Below, piece by piece: positions 34,046 to 41,654 of a stretch of DNA of 64,000 nucleotides. The stretch is from the NCBI GenBank assembly GCA_902774395.1, contig CACYIK010000006.1, positions 49,443 through 113,442 on the forward strand. The letters run 5' to 3'. Source of the stretch: an uncultured Bacteroidota bacterium. Its GTDB lineage: Bacteria > Bacteroidota > Bacteroidia > Bacteroidales > P3. How positions within the stretch are numbered: position 1 is the first letter of the stretch; every line of letters begins with the position of its first letter. A model generated the notes under the pieces. That model did no database searches, had not been told where the DNA came from, and worked only from the letters and a program-made list of their open reading frames with translations. The translations under genes were made by a program, and so were the position numbers.

Positions 34046-34597
34046 TCATTCTTCATCGGCAATATGGTTGGTGATGTCGAAGTAATAGTCCTCGAAGTGT
34101 GTCTCTTCTTCTGAAGTGACTACATATTGCAAAAGGTCGTAGTATCGTCCATTTTCATGAATGATATTCTGTTGGTATAGGCGTATCCACTCGCCACGGC
34201 CGGGGTACCATTCAAAAATAAAGGCAATTAGGGCATATTCAAGGCGCACATAGTGTTTGCTGTCTGCGATAAAAAAAGGATTGTCCCTTGAACATCCCCT
34301 ATTCTTGGTGGAATAGTTCAAGTACCGTTCAGGGTTTTCGTTTAGTCCATTTGTCATAATCGCATCAACCAGAGCCCTATGGAGTTTTGGATGCTCTTGC
34401 ACAACCCATCCTGCCAGTTCTTCAAGCGAAGAATGGTGTCCCATCTGTAGGCAACGCCCATTCAGCACATACTGATTCTTCCCGGTATCCATCACCGTCG
34501 TCGTACCATCATTTTGGTAATAAATCCTGAGATACTGGCCATCCGTAGGGATCATCAGCTCGCTGTCGTCTTCGTAAAAAAAATTATCTATGACCAC
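34046..34597 (-). CDS. Protein of unknown function, 183 aa
   Basis: No family recognised. The sequence is acidic with no signal peptide or membrane helix. It opens with a strand-rich part (DGQYLRIYYQNDGTTTVMDTGKNQYVLNG) and continues with aromatic-rich segments (FIFEWYPGRGEWIRLYQQNIIHENGRYYDLLQYV). It starts 6 bases after the stop of the 278-residue gene upstream, so the two are almost certainly co-transcribed and may work together. Lower GC than housekeeping neighbours suggests an accessory gene. Confidence 0.7.
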   Translation of the reverse strand: MVIDNFFYEDDSELMIPTDGQYLRIYYQNDGTTTVMDTGKNQYVLNGRCLQMGHHSSLEELAGWVVQEHPKLHRALVDAIMTNGLNENPERYLNYSTKNRGCSRDNPFFIADSKHYVRLEYALIAFIFEWYPGRGEWIRLYQQNIIHENGRYYDLLQYVVTSEEETHFEDYYFDITNHIADEE

Positions 34598-34603
34598 TTT
34601 TTC

Positions 34604-35440
34604 TCAAACAGATAATCTGCTTAAATCAAATCCATATTCGGCAAATAGTGCATCAATATCAGCATAGTTGACCTCTTCCCGCAAAACCCCCGCAATATAA
34701 TTGATAATGACGTAGGTTTGTATCACCTCTCGGCTGTAAAGTGATGGAACATGCCGCTCATAGTCCGCTTTCTCGTATGGATGTTGCGGCGTGCGACAAA
34801 GTTCAAAGTCAAGTAATTCTAATGCCCAGGTGTAATTCTGTTCATGGATTGCATTATGGAGCACTTCGTGGTCGTGCATAGTGCGAAGATTGCCTATAAG
34901 AATTTCAGCTGCAATCATGTGGCTTTGTAAATATCCTTTACGATTGTATTGTTGCCATTTCGCCACTTCTGCCTCAATCTGTGTTTTATCCATGAAAGGT
35001 GCATCACAGATACGGTATGGACATTCCACATTATATTGGAGAATGGCTGGTTTGATAGTGGTTTTAGTCTGAGGGATGTATATCGGATAGTCTAGTTCCA
35101 TAACACATTCCATCTGATTGGTCTTGATGCCGAGAGCCTGCACATCCTGACAACAATAATAGTCTCGCAATGCGTCCTCCAATAATAATAGCCCCCATAT
35201 ATCCGTTGGCATTTCGGGCGTATAAAGGAATGAATATTGAGAATAGCATAATCCATTGCCTTTACTCACAATATAACGTCCACTATCATATCGACCTACA
35301 ATATAACTGCGACCATGTAATGCTGATGGAGAGATTATTTCTTCTTTCCCGTCGATACAACATAACAATGGATAGCAATGCACCATACCCCGCATTGCAA
35401 CAATGCTATATTCAAGAACACTTGCAGAATAACAATTCAT
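34604..35440 (-). CDS. Possible kinase-fold protein of unknown function, 278 aa
   Basis: The start is the ATG at 35440 because it overlaps the stop of the preceding 69-codon gene as ATGA. No family is named with certainty. Two stretches recall kinase-like or SelO/HipA-like folds: GRYIVSKGNGLCYSQY (a Lys-containing Gly-rich strand) and IHEQNYTWALELLDFELCRTP. The latter resembles a catalytic loop 'H..N' followed by a metal-binding 'DFE'. The C-terminus is helical. It lies downstream of a radical SAM/SPASM gene, so it may modify a peptide, but this is inference. Confidence 0.65.
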   Translation of the reverse strand: MNCYSASVLEYSIVAMRGMVHCYPLLCCIDGKEEIISPSALHGRSYIVGRYDSGRYIVSKGNGLCYSQYSFLYTPEMPTDIWGLLLLEDALRDYYCCQDVQALGIKTNQMECVMELDYPIYIPQTKTTIKPAILQYNVECPYRICDAPFMDKTQIEAEVAKWQQYNRKGYLQSHMIAAEILIGNLRTMHDHEVLHNAIHEQNYTWALELLDFELCRTPQHPYEKADYERHVPSLYSREVIQTYVIINYIAGVLREEVNYADIDALFAEYGFDLSRLSV

Positions 35441-35646
35441 TTTTCGAAGTAGGGACATTCCGTAAGGAGAATATTTCGTTTGGCAAACGGGCAATCTCCA
35501 TCTGGTGCAATATTGTCGTTTTTTAGTTTTTTCCTGATATTAAGAAAGTGTTCTGTGGTTTTAATGCCATACATATAAGAACACTTATAAAGAGGAAAAC
35601 CATTATCTTGTTTTTTCTCTATTATATGTTTGCATTTAATAAACAT
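35437..35646 (-). CDS. Small four-cysteine protein, 69 aa
   Basis: Starts MFIKCKHIIEKKQDNG and ends TECPYFEK, with cysteines at 5, 22, 52 and 64. The last two sit in matching contexts (DCPFAKR and ECPYFEK), suggesting a metal or Fe-S site. Its TGA overlaps the ATG of the next gene (ATGA), strong evidence that it is translated. It lies after the hairpin terminator that follows the radical SAM gene, so it may begin a new transcript. No family recognised. Confidence 0.6.
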   Translation of the reverse strand: MFIKCKHIIEKKQDNGFPLYKCSYMYGIKTTEHFLNIRKKLKNDNIAPDGDCPFAKRNILLTECPYFEK

Positions 35647-35669
35647 TGTTTCCGTTCAATTAATAATAA

Positions 35670-35695
35670 GGGCGGCGTGAGCTCATACGCCGCCC
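35670..35695 (-). terminator. Hairpin after the radical SAM / peptide region
   Basis: A 9-bp perfect stem, GGGCGGCGT/ACGCCGCCC, with an 8-base loop, followed on the minus strand by TTATTATTAATT. It ends the transcript 13 bases after the stop of the 34-codon frame. Confidence 0.8.
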
Positions 35696-35708
35696 TGTTT
35701 TACACAGC

Positions 35709-35813
35709 TTATACCATTCTGTACATAATGCCGCAACTACTCTCCGAAGTTTTCGGACAGTTGCCCATGCAAACGTCTTTCGACTGCTTGCTGATGTTCA
35801 ATTCCATCTTCAT
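35709..35813 (-). CDS. Candidate Cys-containing precursor peptide, 34 aa
   Basis: The open frame starts MKMELNISKQSKDV and continues CMGNCPKTSESSCG, with cysteines at 15, 19 and 27 (CX3CX7C). It lies directly downstream of a PqqD/radical-SAM/SPASM maturase on the same strand and just before a terminator, the usual place for a modified-peptide precursor. It overlaps, in another frame, a 41-codon frame that is better coupled to the maturase. Only one of the two need be real. Confidence 0.35.
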   Translation of the reverse strand: MKMELNISKQSKDVCMGNCPKTSESSCGIMYRMV

Positions 35814-35862
35814 AGTGATTCAAGATTTGATGGTTATAGATGTACTGACTGGGAGACACCAT
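35737..35862 (-). CDS. Candidate 41-residue peptide coupled to the radical SAM gene
   Basis: The ATG follows the maturase stop with no gap (TAAATG). The frame starts MVSPSQYIYNHQ and ends LSENFGE; it has no Cys and is rich in Gln, His and Glu. Perfect coupling favours translation. It could be a peptide substrate, a small partner protein, or chance. It overlaps the 34-codon Cys frame. Confidence 0.4.
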   Translation of the reverse strand: MVSPSQYIYNHQILNHYEDGIEHQQAVERRLHGQLSENFGE

Positions 35863-37419
35863 TTATCCCTTTGTATCATAAATGCGATGCAAGTCTACCG
35901 TGGCCTTTGGTAGCCGCTGCAACGCGGATTCAAACTCTTCTCCATTCAGAGGGTCACAACCCTCCATCATTCTATGTGCTAAACGATGGCGAACTTTTGC
36001 CATAAAACAGCAATTCTCTGCTGCTTTACGGTAGTCGTGGTTTTCCACGTAGTTTTGCCCTGCACACAAGTTGCAATATCCGCAATATTCGTGCTGCCCA
36101 CATTCTTCATATTTCTGAAGAGTGGCGGTCTGCCATTCTTTCAATTGAATATTATTACGCAAAACATCTCCCACGGAGTTTCCTTTCAGGTTGCCAAAAG
36201 ACATTGGGAAACTGCAACAAGGTTGAATATTACCCTCTGGTGTAATGCAGTACGATGTCACTCCTGCGCCGCAGGCGTTTACATCCATCTTTCGAGGCTG
36301 TCCTCCATAATTAGGTGCTTCCGGCCCTACATACATTGGGACATTGCTGTCACGTAATACCACCTGTAGTTGGTCTTCGGTCAATCGCAACTGTCGAGCA
36401 CACTTGTCACCCTCTATGCTGTCTGTAATGTTGAGTTCAAATTGCGGCACAGCACCAAGCGAACGTGCGATGTCATTCACTTTATAATAGCTGTGTAAGT
36501 TCGGCTGCATTATACAACATTTCAAATTAACTGGCACGGCCAATTCCGTTAGTCGACGAACAACTTTCATACTCTTTTCCCACGATCCTTCTACACGTGT
36601 AATGGCATCGTGATCTTCGGCTATACCGCTATAGATGCTAACTCCAACAAGCCGAGGATAGTAATTAGCTAGTCGGTCAACATCGTTAACGATACGCTGC
36701 CCATTTGTAAAAACGTCAAATGCAATCTCCTTTTGGTATAGGTAATCTATTATTTCCCAGGCAAAAGGCTTTGAGAAAGGATCACCACCCGACAGGCAAA
36801 CTTTCACCAATCCAGCCTCGTTTAGTTCATCGATGATGCGTTTATAGTCGTCCAGCTGTAACTCTTTCCGGTCACCACGGTGACTCTGTTCGCCATCGTT
36901 ACGTGTTGCACCAGGGTTGTAACAATGAATGCACCTCTCGCTACAATTATAGGTCAATTCAAACATTACCGATGCGACTACTCCGTCATCTTCAACTGAG
37001 GAGAAATAATCCATTTCGGCGCTGGAAGTATCCATCGGCAACTTCTCTTTGACCGTCTGCGGAGCTGTACGGCTGGAGATATTGTTTTGGCGTACAGAAT
37101 TACGGTATTCCTGCTCCTCTTCCTTGGTAAAGATATGGGTGCATAGCAAACCATTCCTAACAAGCAGTTGAAAGAAATTATCAATTGATTCAGGATCAAT
37201 TCCTGTCGCATTTGCCACTTCGTCCACTCTCACTTCTCCATTTCTTCCCGCAGCAAGCACATGCTTTATAACATCGGCAGAATAGTCCTCAAAGAAGTTG
37301 CTGACACCCTCTATGAGGTTGTACATGATGGCCACATGCTTCTTCCCAAGAGAGGCGTTTCTCTCACTATATCTACCGCATGTCCATGCCGGACGATAAT
37401 AATAAGCATCCTCTTTCAT
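35863..37419 (-). CDS. Radical SAM/SPASM peptide-maturase-like protein with N-terminal PqqD-like domain
   Basis: A 518-residue protein. Residues 1-110 resemble a PqqD/RRE peptide-binding domain (AIMYNLIEGVSNFFEDYSADVIKHVLAA; DEVANATGIDPESIDNFFQLLVRNGLL). The radical SAM motif is Cys159, Cys163, Cys166 (CSERCIHCYN), with CLSGGDPFSKP after it. A SPASM region with many cysteines closes the protein (CGAGVTSYCITPEGNIQPCCSFP; ECGQHEYCGYCNLCAGQN). This order is that of maturases for ribosomally made peptides. The ATG at 37419 (MKEDAYYYRP) leaves a 31-base gap after the zinc-ribbon gene; ATG 37476 is an alternative. Product and substrate unknown. Confidence 0.88.
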   Translation of the reverse strand: MKEDAYYYRPAWTCGRYSERNASLGKKHVAIMYNLIEGVSNFFEDYSADVIKHVLAAGRNGEVRVDEVANATGIDPESIDNFFQLLVRNGLLCTHIFTKEEEQEYRNSVRQNNISSRTAPQTVKEKLPMDTSSAEMDYFSSVEDDGVVASVMFELTYNCSERCIHCYNPGATRNDGEQSHRGDRKELQLDDYKRIIDELNEAGLVKVCLSGGDPFSKPFAWEIIDYLYQKEIAFDVFTNGQRIVNDVDRLANYYPRLVGVSIYSGIAEDHDAITRVEGSWEKSMKVVRRLTELAVPVNLKCCIMQPNLHSYYKVNDIARSLGAVPQFELNITDSIEGDKCARQLRLTEDQLQVVLRDSNVPMYVGPEAPNYGGQPRKMDVNACGAGVTSYCITPEGNIQPCCSFPMSFGNLKGNSVGDVLRNNIQLKEWQTATLQKYEECGQHEYCGYCNLCAGQNYVENHDYRKAAENCCFMAKVRHRLAHRMMEGCDPLNGEEFESALQRLPKATVDLHRIYDTKG

Positions 37420-37450
37420 AGTCACCAAATGATTAATTTTCCCATTTTCT

Positions 37451-39160
37451 TTATCTTTTGATGTTATTAAATGCATTGGCAATATCCGACCACGCTTCCG
37501 AACTTGAGCCACCGCTTTCCCTTCTCGCACCGTATATGGCGAACGCGCCACCAATAAATAGCAAAACGATGCCTATTGCCATAAAAGTCGCAGAGATGGA
37601 GCGGTCATGCATGAAAGCGAATGGAAGAAGTGAACAGACTACACCCACAATTATCAAAACAATACCTATAGTCTTTTTGTTTTTAAAACTTTGGACTGCT
37701 CTTTCTTCTGCCTCTATCTTTGCTTTTTCTACTTGCTTTTTCGCCGCTTCTTTTTTTTCAATCAACGACTGTAACTTCTGCTTGGCATTAGGGAAGACCT
37801 CCTGTACGGTGATATTATAGATTGCACGTATAGATGCTATCAACAATTCTTCGTCTTCAGCACTACCTCGAATAATGATAGGTTCGCTAACATTTTCTTT
37901 GAATATCCTGAACTCCAGTTTATGAGCGTTGCAACATTTCAAGAATTGTTCCTGAGTTAGTTCGAAATAAACTAGCATTTCGTCGTCACTATCGTTCCCA
38001 CTCTTTTCCGTCACCATAAGTTTTATTTTCTCACCATCGTCTACATTTATTATCATACCTTTACAAGGAGATGATACGCGCTCAGCCAAGTCTTCTAGTT
38101 GATCTTTCTCAAGAACAGTCCTCAGTAACACATCAGAATACCTAATAGAGAAGCTGGTACCAACAGTTGAATTATAATGAAAGTTAATATTTGGCCCTTC
38201 AACGTCGTATCTTTTACATACGGCATCTAATTCTGGGTTACCGGTTAGGTCATTTTTACAAACTATCTCAACTCTATCCTCAAATTCATCCGCATAAACT
38301 TCGAGGAGGCTTCCATATTCTGCGACAAGTTGTTCCTTATTGAGCATACCCGTATGAGGTTTTTCCACGTCTGCGGCATTTGTTACCCATTGCAAGATTT
38401 TTTTTCCTGCATCAGGGAAGACCTCCTTGTCAACAACATAATTATACAATGAACGAAGAGAGTCAATTAGCAACTCTTGATCCTCCATATTGCCATTGAT
38501 AGCTATTGATTTACCCGTCTGTTTGAAGATTTTGAAGCCCAATTTGTTTGCATTGCAACATTTCAAAAACTGTTCATCATCTATTATGAATATTGGCTCT
38601 CCCTGTTCTGCCTCCAATTTTATGTTTTCTTTTTCGTCAACAATAATAAACATACCCCTAGATGGAGCACCTATCCCCGATTCTTCAGCCGCTGTTTTGT
38701 TATTACTTGTTTTATTGATTAAATCCTGCTCGTTATAATGAAAAAGGAAATACTTACCACTTTCGAGGGCAGCATAACCAGCCATAATGTCGGGTCTTTC
38801 TGCATTGAGGGCACTACATATATGATCCAATTCCGAATTGCCCCCCATGCGGAATCGAGTGAAAACTTTTTTTGTTCCCTCGAATTCGTCTTCCATTATA
38901 GACAAAACCTTGTTATAATCCACCTCTGTATCCTGATATTGCTGACCAGTGGTGTTCGCTTCAGAAGAAATATTCGGGTTTGGTTCACCACATGCAGGAC
39001 AGACATGTACTTTCCTGTCATAGTGAGTGCCACACTCCTTGCATACTGCATCATCTACCATAGTCTCAGTTCCAGTAGTCAAATCTTTCCCGCAACCGGG
39101 GCATCGTTTTGCATACGATGAAATCTCTTTTCCGCAATGCGGACATGGAATAAGTGCCAT
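37451..39160 (-). CDS. Double zinc-ribbon protein with duplicated unknown domain and two C-terminal membrane helices
   Basis: A 569-residue protein. Two zinc ribbons open it (CPHCGKEISSYAKRCPGCG; CKECGTHYDRKVHVCPACG). Two copies of a roughly 170-residue domain follow; matching blocks are GMFIIVDEKENIKLE / GMIINVDDGEKIKLM, EQFLKCCNANKLGFKIFK / EQFLKCCNAHKLEFRIFK, and LLIDSLRSLYNYVVDKEVFP / LLIASIRAIYNITVQEVFP. A coiled coil (KKEAAKKQVEKAKIEAEERA) and two helices (IGIVLIIVGVVCSLLPFAF, FMAIGIVLLFIGGAFAIYG) end the protein. The duplicated domain is not recognised. It lies 2 bases after the L,D-transpeptidase. Confidence 0.8.
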   Translation of the reverse strand: MALIPCPHCGKEISSYAKRCPGCGKDLTTGTETMVDDAVCKECGTHYDRKVHVCPACGEPNPNISSEANTTGQQYQDTEVDYNKVLSIMEDEFEGTKKVFTRFRMGGNSELDHICSALNAERPDIMAGYAALESGKYFLFHYNEQDLINKTSNNKTAAEESGIGAPSRGMFIIVDEKENIKLEAEQGEPIFIIDDEQFLKCCNANKLGFKIFKQTGKSIAINGNMEDQELLIDSLRSLYNYVVDKEVFPDAGKKILQWVTNAADVEKPHTGMLNKEQLVAEYGSLLEVYADEFEDRVEIVCKNDLTGNPELDAVCKRYDVEGPNINFHYNSTVGTSFSIRYSDVLLRTVLEKDQLEDLAERVSSPCKGMIINVDDGEKIKLMVTEKSGNDSDDEMLVYFELTQEQFLKCCNAHKLEFRIFKENVSEPIIIRGSAEDEELLIASIRAIYNITVQEVFPNAKQKLQSLIEKKEAAKKQVEKAKIEAEERAVQSFKNKKTIGIVLIIVGVVCSLLPFAFMHDRSISATFMAIGIVLLFIGGAFAIYGARRESGGSSSEAWSDIANAFNNIKR

Positions 39161-39162
39161 AG

Positions 39163-39735
39163 TTATTTTGTTTTTATTGTTTTATTGATTTCTGCATCTT
39201 CAACCGATGGAAGCACGGCTACCACCATGCCGGGATGCACTTGTTGGGCAAGCGCCAGGAGGTCGTCATTGTTCAACCGGATACATCCTTCACTGGCCCG
39301 AGTACCTATGCTCTCAGGGAGATGGGTGCCATGGATTCCTATGCCTTTGTGCTTGCCACAGTTCAGCCGGATAAACAACGGACCATACGCTCCTTCTATC
39401 TCTCCATTGCCGTCCCCGAAATCATGCTTCCACGATGAGGCGTCTTCAATACTGGCCACACTGAACACCCCTTCCGGTGTACGCATGTCGCCAACCTTCT
39501 GCTTGTCCCCATACGATTGTCCACAGGCCATGGGGATATTCATCAATTCCGAACCGCGATAATCATATAACGCCAGCGTCATGGACGACTTGTCGACGAT
39601 GATAAAGCGGGCATTCTTGATGCCCTCGACTTGGTCGGAATACCATCCGTGGAGAAAGCCAAAGCCAATATAGGGTAGCGCTATTACCACTCCAAGGGCT
39701 ATGTAAAGGATTATATGTCGGCGCCTATTATTCAT
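39163..39735 (-). CDS. L,D-transpeptidase (YkuD domain), membrane-anchored
   Basis: A 190-residue protein with one N-terminal membrane helix (IILYIALGVVIALPYIGFGF) and a YkuD catalytic domain. The signature is HGTHLPESIGTRASEGCIRLNNDD, containing the catalytic His and Cys. Known members crosslink peptidoglycan or attach proteins to it. The ATG at 39735 overlaps the 3' end of the upstream zinc-ribbon/SH3 gene by 8 bases, and this tight packing selects the start. It sits in a minus-strand block with two zinc-ribbon membrane proteins, suggesting a shared envelope role. Confidence 0.9.
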   Translation of the reverse strand: MNNRRRHIILYIALGVVIALPYIGFGFLHGWYSDQVEGIKNARFIIVDKSSMTLALYDYRGSELMNIPMACGQSYGDKQKVGDMRTPEGVFSVASIEDASSWKHDFGDGNGEIEGAYGPLFIRLNCGKHKGIGIHGTHLPESIGTRASEGCIRLNNDDLLALAQQVHPGMVVAVLPSVEDAEINKTIKTK

Positions 39736-40831
39736 ATTCAACATGTACCTCGTATCTTCCATTGCCAATACTCATAAGTTTCAGGGTACCGTCTTTCATA
39801 TATCCGGTATTGGGCGCAGACTGCTCCGTGAGCAAATGGAAGGTCTCGTCATCATCGAATATAAAGTACAGCAGCTGTCTCCTTTGGGAATGTTTGTTCG
39901 TGATGATGACAGCCAAGTCCGTGTATTTGGAGTCCTTTCTGTATTTACGGGAACGATAGACGTTGTTGCTTTTGGCCTTCTCATGACGGCAGAATACCTG
40001 CCAGGTTTCTGTCGCCATGGGGTCGATGCCATATTCTTCCATCTTTTCCTTGCTGATGTTACCCTTGTAATGGTTGTGTTTGAAATAGGACAGCAATGCT
40101 TTCTTGTAGCGCGTCTCCGACAGCATCTTGCGCGCGTCGTCATTGCCGAATATGCTGTTCAGTAAGAAGAAGTCGGCTTTCGTCGCCATATAGTCATACG
40201 CAAGGTATCCTTCCACAACCTTGTCCTTGATTACCTTTCCCGAGGCGTCTTTCGGAGCATATTTTCCATAGAGATAGGGCTTGGGGGCTGACGTTACTAT
40301 ATCATAGACAATAATCTCAGTGCCATAAGGGAGTGAGCCAATCTTGTTGTTGTCCATATCGAAGTCAGGCGAGGAACGCATGTTGATGATTCCTGACATC
40401 ACGTAATAGCGGGGAGCTTCTGCATCCCGTTTCTCAGGAATATATACATTATTATAATAGAACCATCCTCCAACACCAATGGCCGCAAGAAGAAGGACTA
40501 TGATAGTAATCACAAGCCCCTTCTTTGACTTTTTAGGGGCAGGGGTGGCTCCGTTTGCTGCAGCAGAAGGCTGGGCTGCATCAGAAGTTCTATTATTATC
40601 TGATGTCGGCTGAGGTCTTTCCTCCTTCGGTTTCTCGACTGCCTTTGGGGAATCTTTCGTCTCCAACGGCTTTTCAACAGGGGTTGTCTTTTTCTCAAAA
40701 CTTTCTGCCTTTGGTTCCGTTTCGAGGGACTTCTGCGAGATTAACTCTTTGACGGGGGCTCCACAATGGGGGCATTCTTCAGCGTTCGGGCTGACCATAC
40801 GTCCGCATTCGGGACATGCTACGAGTGCCAT
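39728..40831 (-). CDS. Zinc-ribbon / membrane / SH3b-like protein
   Basis: 367 residues from the ATG at 40831 (MALVACPECG). A single zinc ribbon (CPECGRMVSPNAEECPHCG) is followed by a Pro/Glu/Lys-rich linker, one membrane helix (GLVITIIVLLLAAIGVGGWFYY), then an SH3b-like region (YYVMSGIINMRSSPDFDMDNNKIGSLPYGTEIIVYD). The rest of the extracytoplasmic part is unrecognised. An upstream in-frame TTG at 40870 is less likely because the sister gene also starts MALxxCPxCG. It is the first gene after the structured leader at 40890-41206 and is coupled to the L,D-transpeptidase. Confidence 0.82.
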   Translation of the reverse strand: MALVACPECGRMVSPNAEECPHCGAPVKELISQKSLETEPKAESFEKKTTPVEKPLETKDSPKAVEKPKEERPQPTSDNNRTSDAAQPSAAANGATPAPKKSKKGLVITIIVLLLAAIGVGGWFYYNNVYIPEKRDAEAPRYYVMSGIINMRSSPDFDMDNNKIGSLPYGTEIIVYDIVTSAPKPYLYGKYAPKDASGKVIKDKVVEGYLAYDYMATKADFFLLNSIFGNDDARKMLSETRYKKALLSYFKHNHYKGNISKEKMEEYGIDPMATETWQVFCRHEKAKSNNVYRSRKYRKDSKYTDLAVIITNKHSQRRQLLYFIFDDDETFHLLTEQSAPNTGYMKDGTLKLMSIGNGRYEVHVEYE

Positions 40832-40889
40832 AGTTTTACGTTTTTCGTTTTTATACTTCGTTAAAGACAAACGAAAAAGCGCGGGTCTA

Positions 40890-41206
40890 AACTATTTTGC
40901 TTATCCCGTCAACTTAGGCCTTCGCATTGCCCACCAACCGAGGATAAGCAATGTCGAAGCCCACGCTGTAATGATACTATAGGAATACTATGGTTATCAT
41001 ACCCATGGACGCCGGTCATCGCGTTACCTTGCGGTTGGTTATTTGAAGTTGCGAAGTTCAAGTTGACCGCAGCATAACGTTTAACTCAACGTCTTTTCAA
41101 TATGTCTGTCGCCCGCCCTCGTCCCGAAGGACTCTCTAGATGGTGACGCTCACTCCCATTCGGTCGTGTTCATCACTCATCGCGCCCTATTGGACTCCGA
41201 CGATTG
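40890..41206 (-). ncRNA. Long structured leader or independent RNA upstream of the zinc-ribbon block
   Basis: The 823-base interval 40832-41654 has a minus-strand promoter (41213-41220) directing a roughly 315-base RNA whose start (CCGTCAA) pairs with its 3' part (TTGACGG). Inside are AGTCC-TTCG-GGACG, ATGATA..TATCAT and a strong hairpin in which GGCTTCG and CATTGC pair with GCAATG and CGAAGGCC. AGCGTGGGCT occurs here and in the leader at 7608-7862. RNase P, tmRNA and SRP RNA signatures are absent. It may be a regulatory 5' UTR of the zinc-ribbon operon. Confidence 0.5.
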
Positions 41207-41212
41207 ACGGTG

Positions 41213-41220
41213 CAAAAATA
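41213..41220 (-). promoter_or_regulatory. -7 box of the second structured leader
   Basis: Minus strand TATTTTTG followed by CACCG, matching TAnnTTTG. Confidence 0.7.
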
Positions 41221-41322
41221 CATACTTTTTTTGAATCCACAAAATTTTTGTGATATTCCACGAGCAACATGCGTTTTTTTATTATTGCTCAACACATTGA
41301 TGTCGCCTCAAAGAAAACACAA

Positions 41323-41436
41323 TTAACCCATGAATAACTCATCGAGAAGAAAAGGCTTTGCGAGGTGGAGAATCAACGCCTCGCAATCCTGCAGCCGCTT
41401 GCGCAGCTGGTCGATGTTGTCTTTCTCTTTTTGCAT
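41323..41436 (-). CDS. Small coiled-coil protein, 37 aa
   Basis: The open frame MQKEKDNIDQLRKRLQDCEALILHL continues to DELFMG. Residues 2-25 make a heptad-like amphipathic helix. A good TAnnTTTG promoter (minus-strand TATTTTTG, 41460-41467) lies 23 bases upstream, the usual distance in this window, which supports a real gene. It is divergent from htpG. No family recognised. Confidence 0.55.
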   Translation of the reverse strand: MQKEKDNIDQLRKRLQDCEALILHLAKPFLLDELFMG

Positions 41437-41459
41437 ATCTTAGCGTCTTTTTTCGACTG

Positions 41460-41467
41460 CAAAAATA
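41460..41467 (-). promoter_or_regulatory. -7 box of the 37-residue gene
   Basis: Minus strand TATTTTTG followed by CAGTCG. Confidence 0.65.
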
Positions 41468-41512
41468 CAAAACATGTATGCCACAACGTGACACATGTCG
41501 TCAAAAAATGTA

Positions 41513-41554
41513 ACTGACATTTTGGCAGAAAGATGACATTTGGCACAGTTGTTG
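41513..41554 (+). promoter_or_regulatory. Direct repeats upstream of htpG
   Basis: CTGACATTTTGGCAG is followed 17 bases later by ATGACATTTGGCACAG: two near-identical direct copies of TGACATTTTGGCA. No TAnnTTTG box is evident for htpG, so this may be a heat-shock control site. Confidence 0.4.
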
Positions 41555-41650
41555 TTTTAATCTCAATCAGAACTATCAGAACAATCAGAATTTCTTTTAG
41601 TTCTTTTCGTTTTGATTGAAATAAAAAAATGATTGAAATAAAAACAGAGA
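41555..41650. repeat. (ATCAGAAC)n and (GATTGAAATAAAA)2 arrays in the htpG leader
   Basis: Three 8-bp-type units AATCAGAAC/TATCAGAAC (about 41565-41590), then two copies of GATTGAAATAAAA just before the htpG start. Confidence 0.65.
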
Positions 41651-41654
41651 TATT

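Noticed and set aside
40890..41206. RNase P RNA, tmRNA or SRP RNA as identity of the structured region
   Set aside because: The conserved RNase P GAGGAAAGUC, the tmRNA 3' acceptor/CCA end and the SRP GGUCAGG/GGAA loop could not be found.
41513..41560. Sigma-54 promoter before htpG (TGGCAC followed by TTG)
   Set aside because: The second element would read GT rather than GC at the -12 position; the direct repeat reading explains the sequence better.
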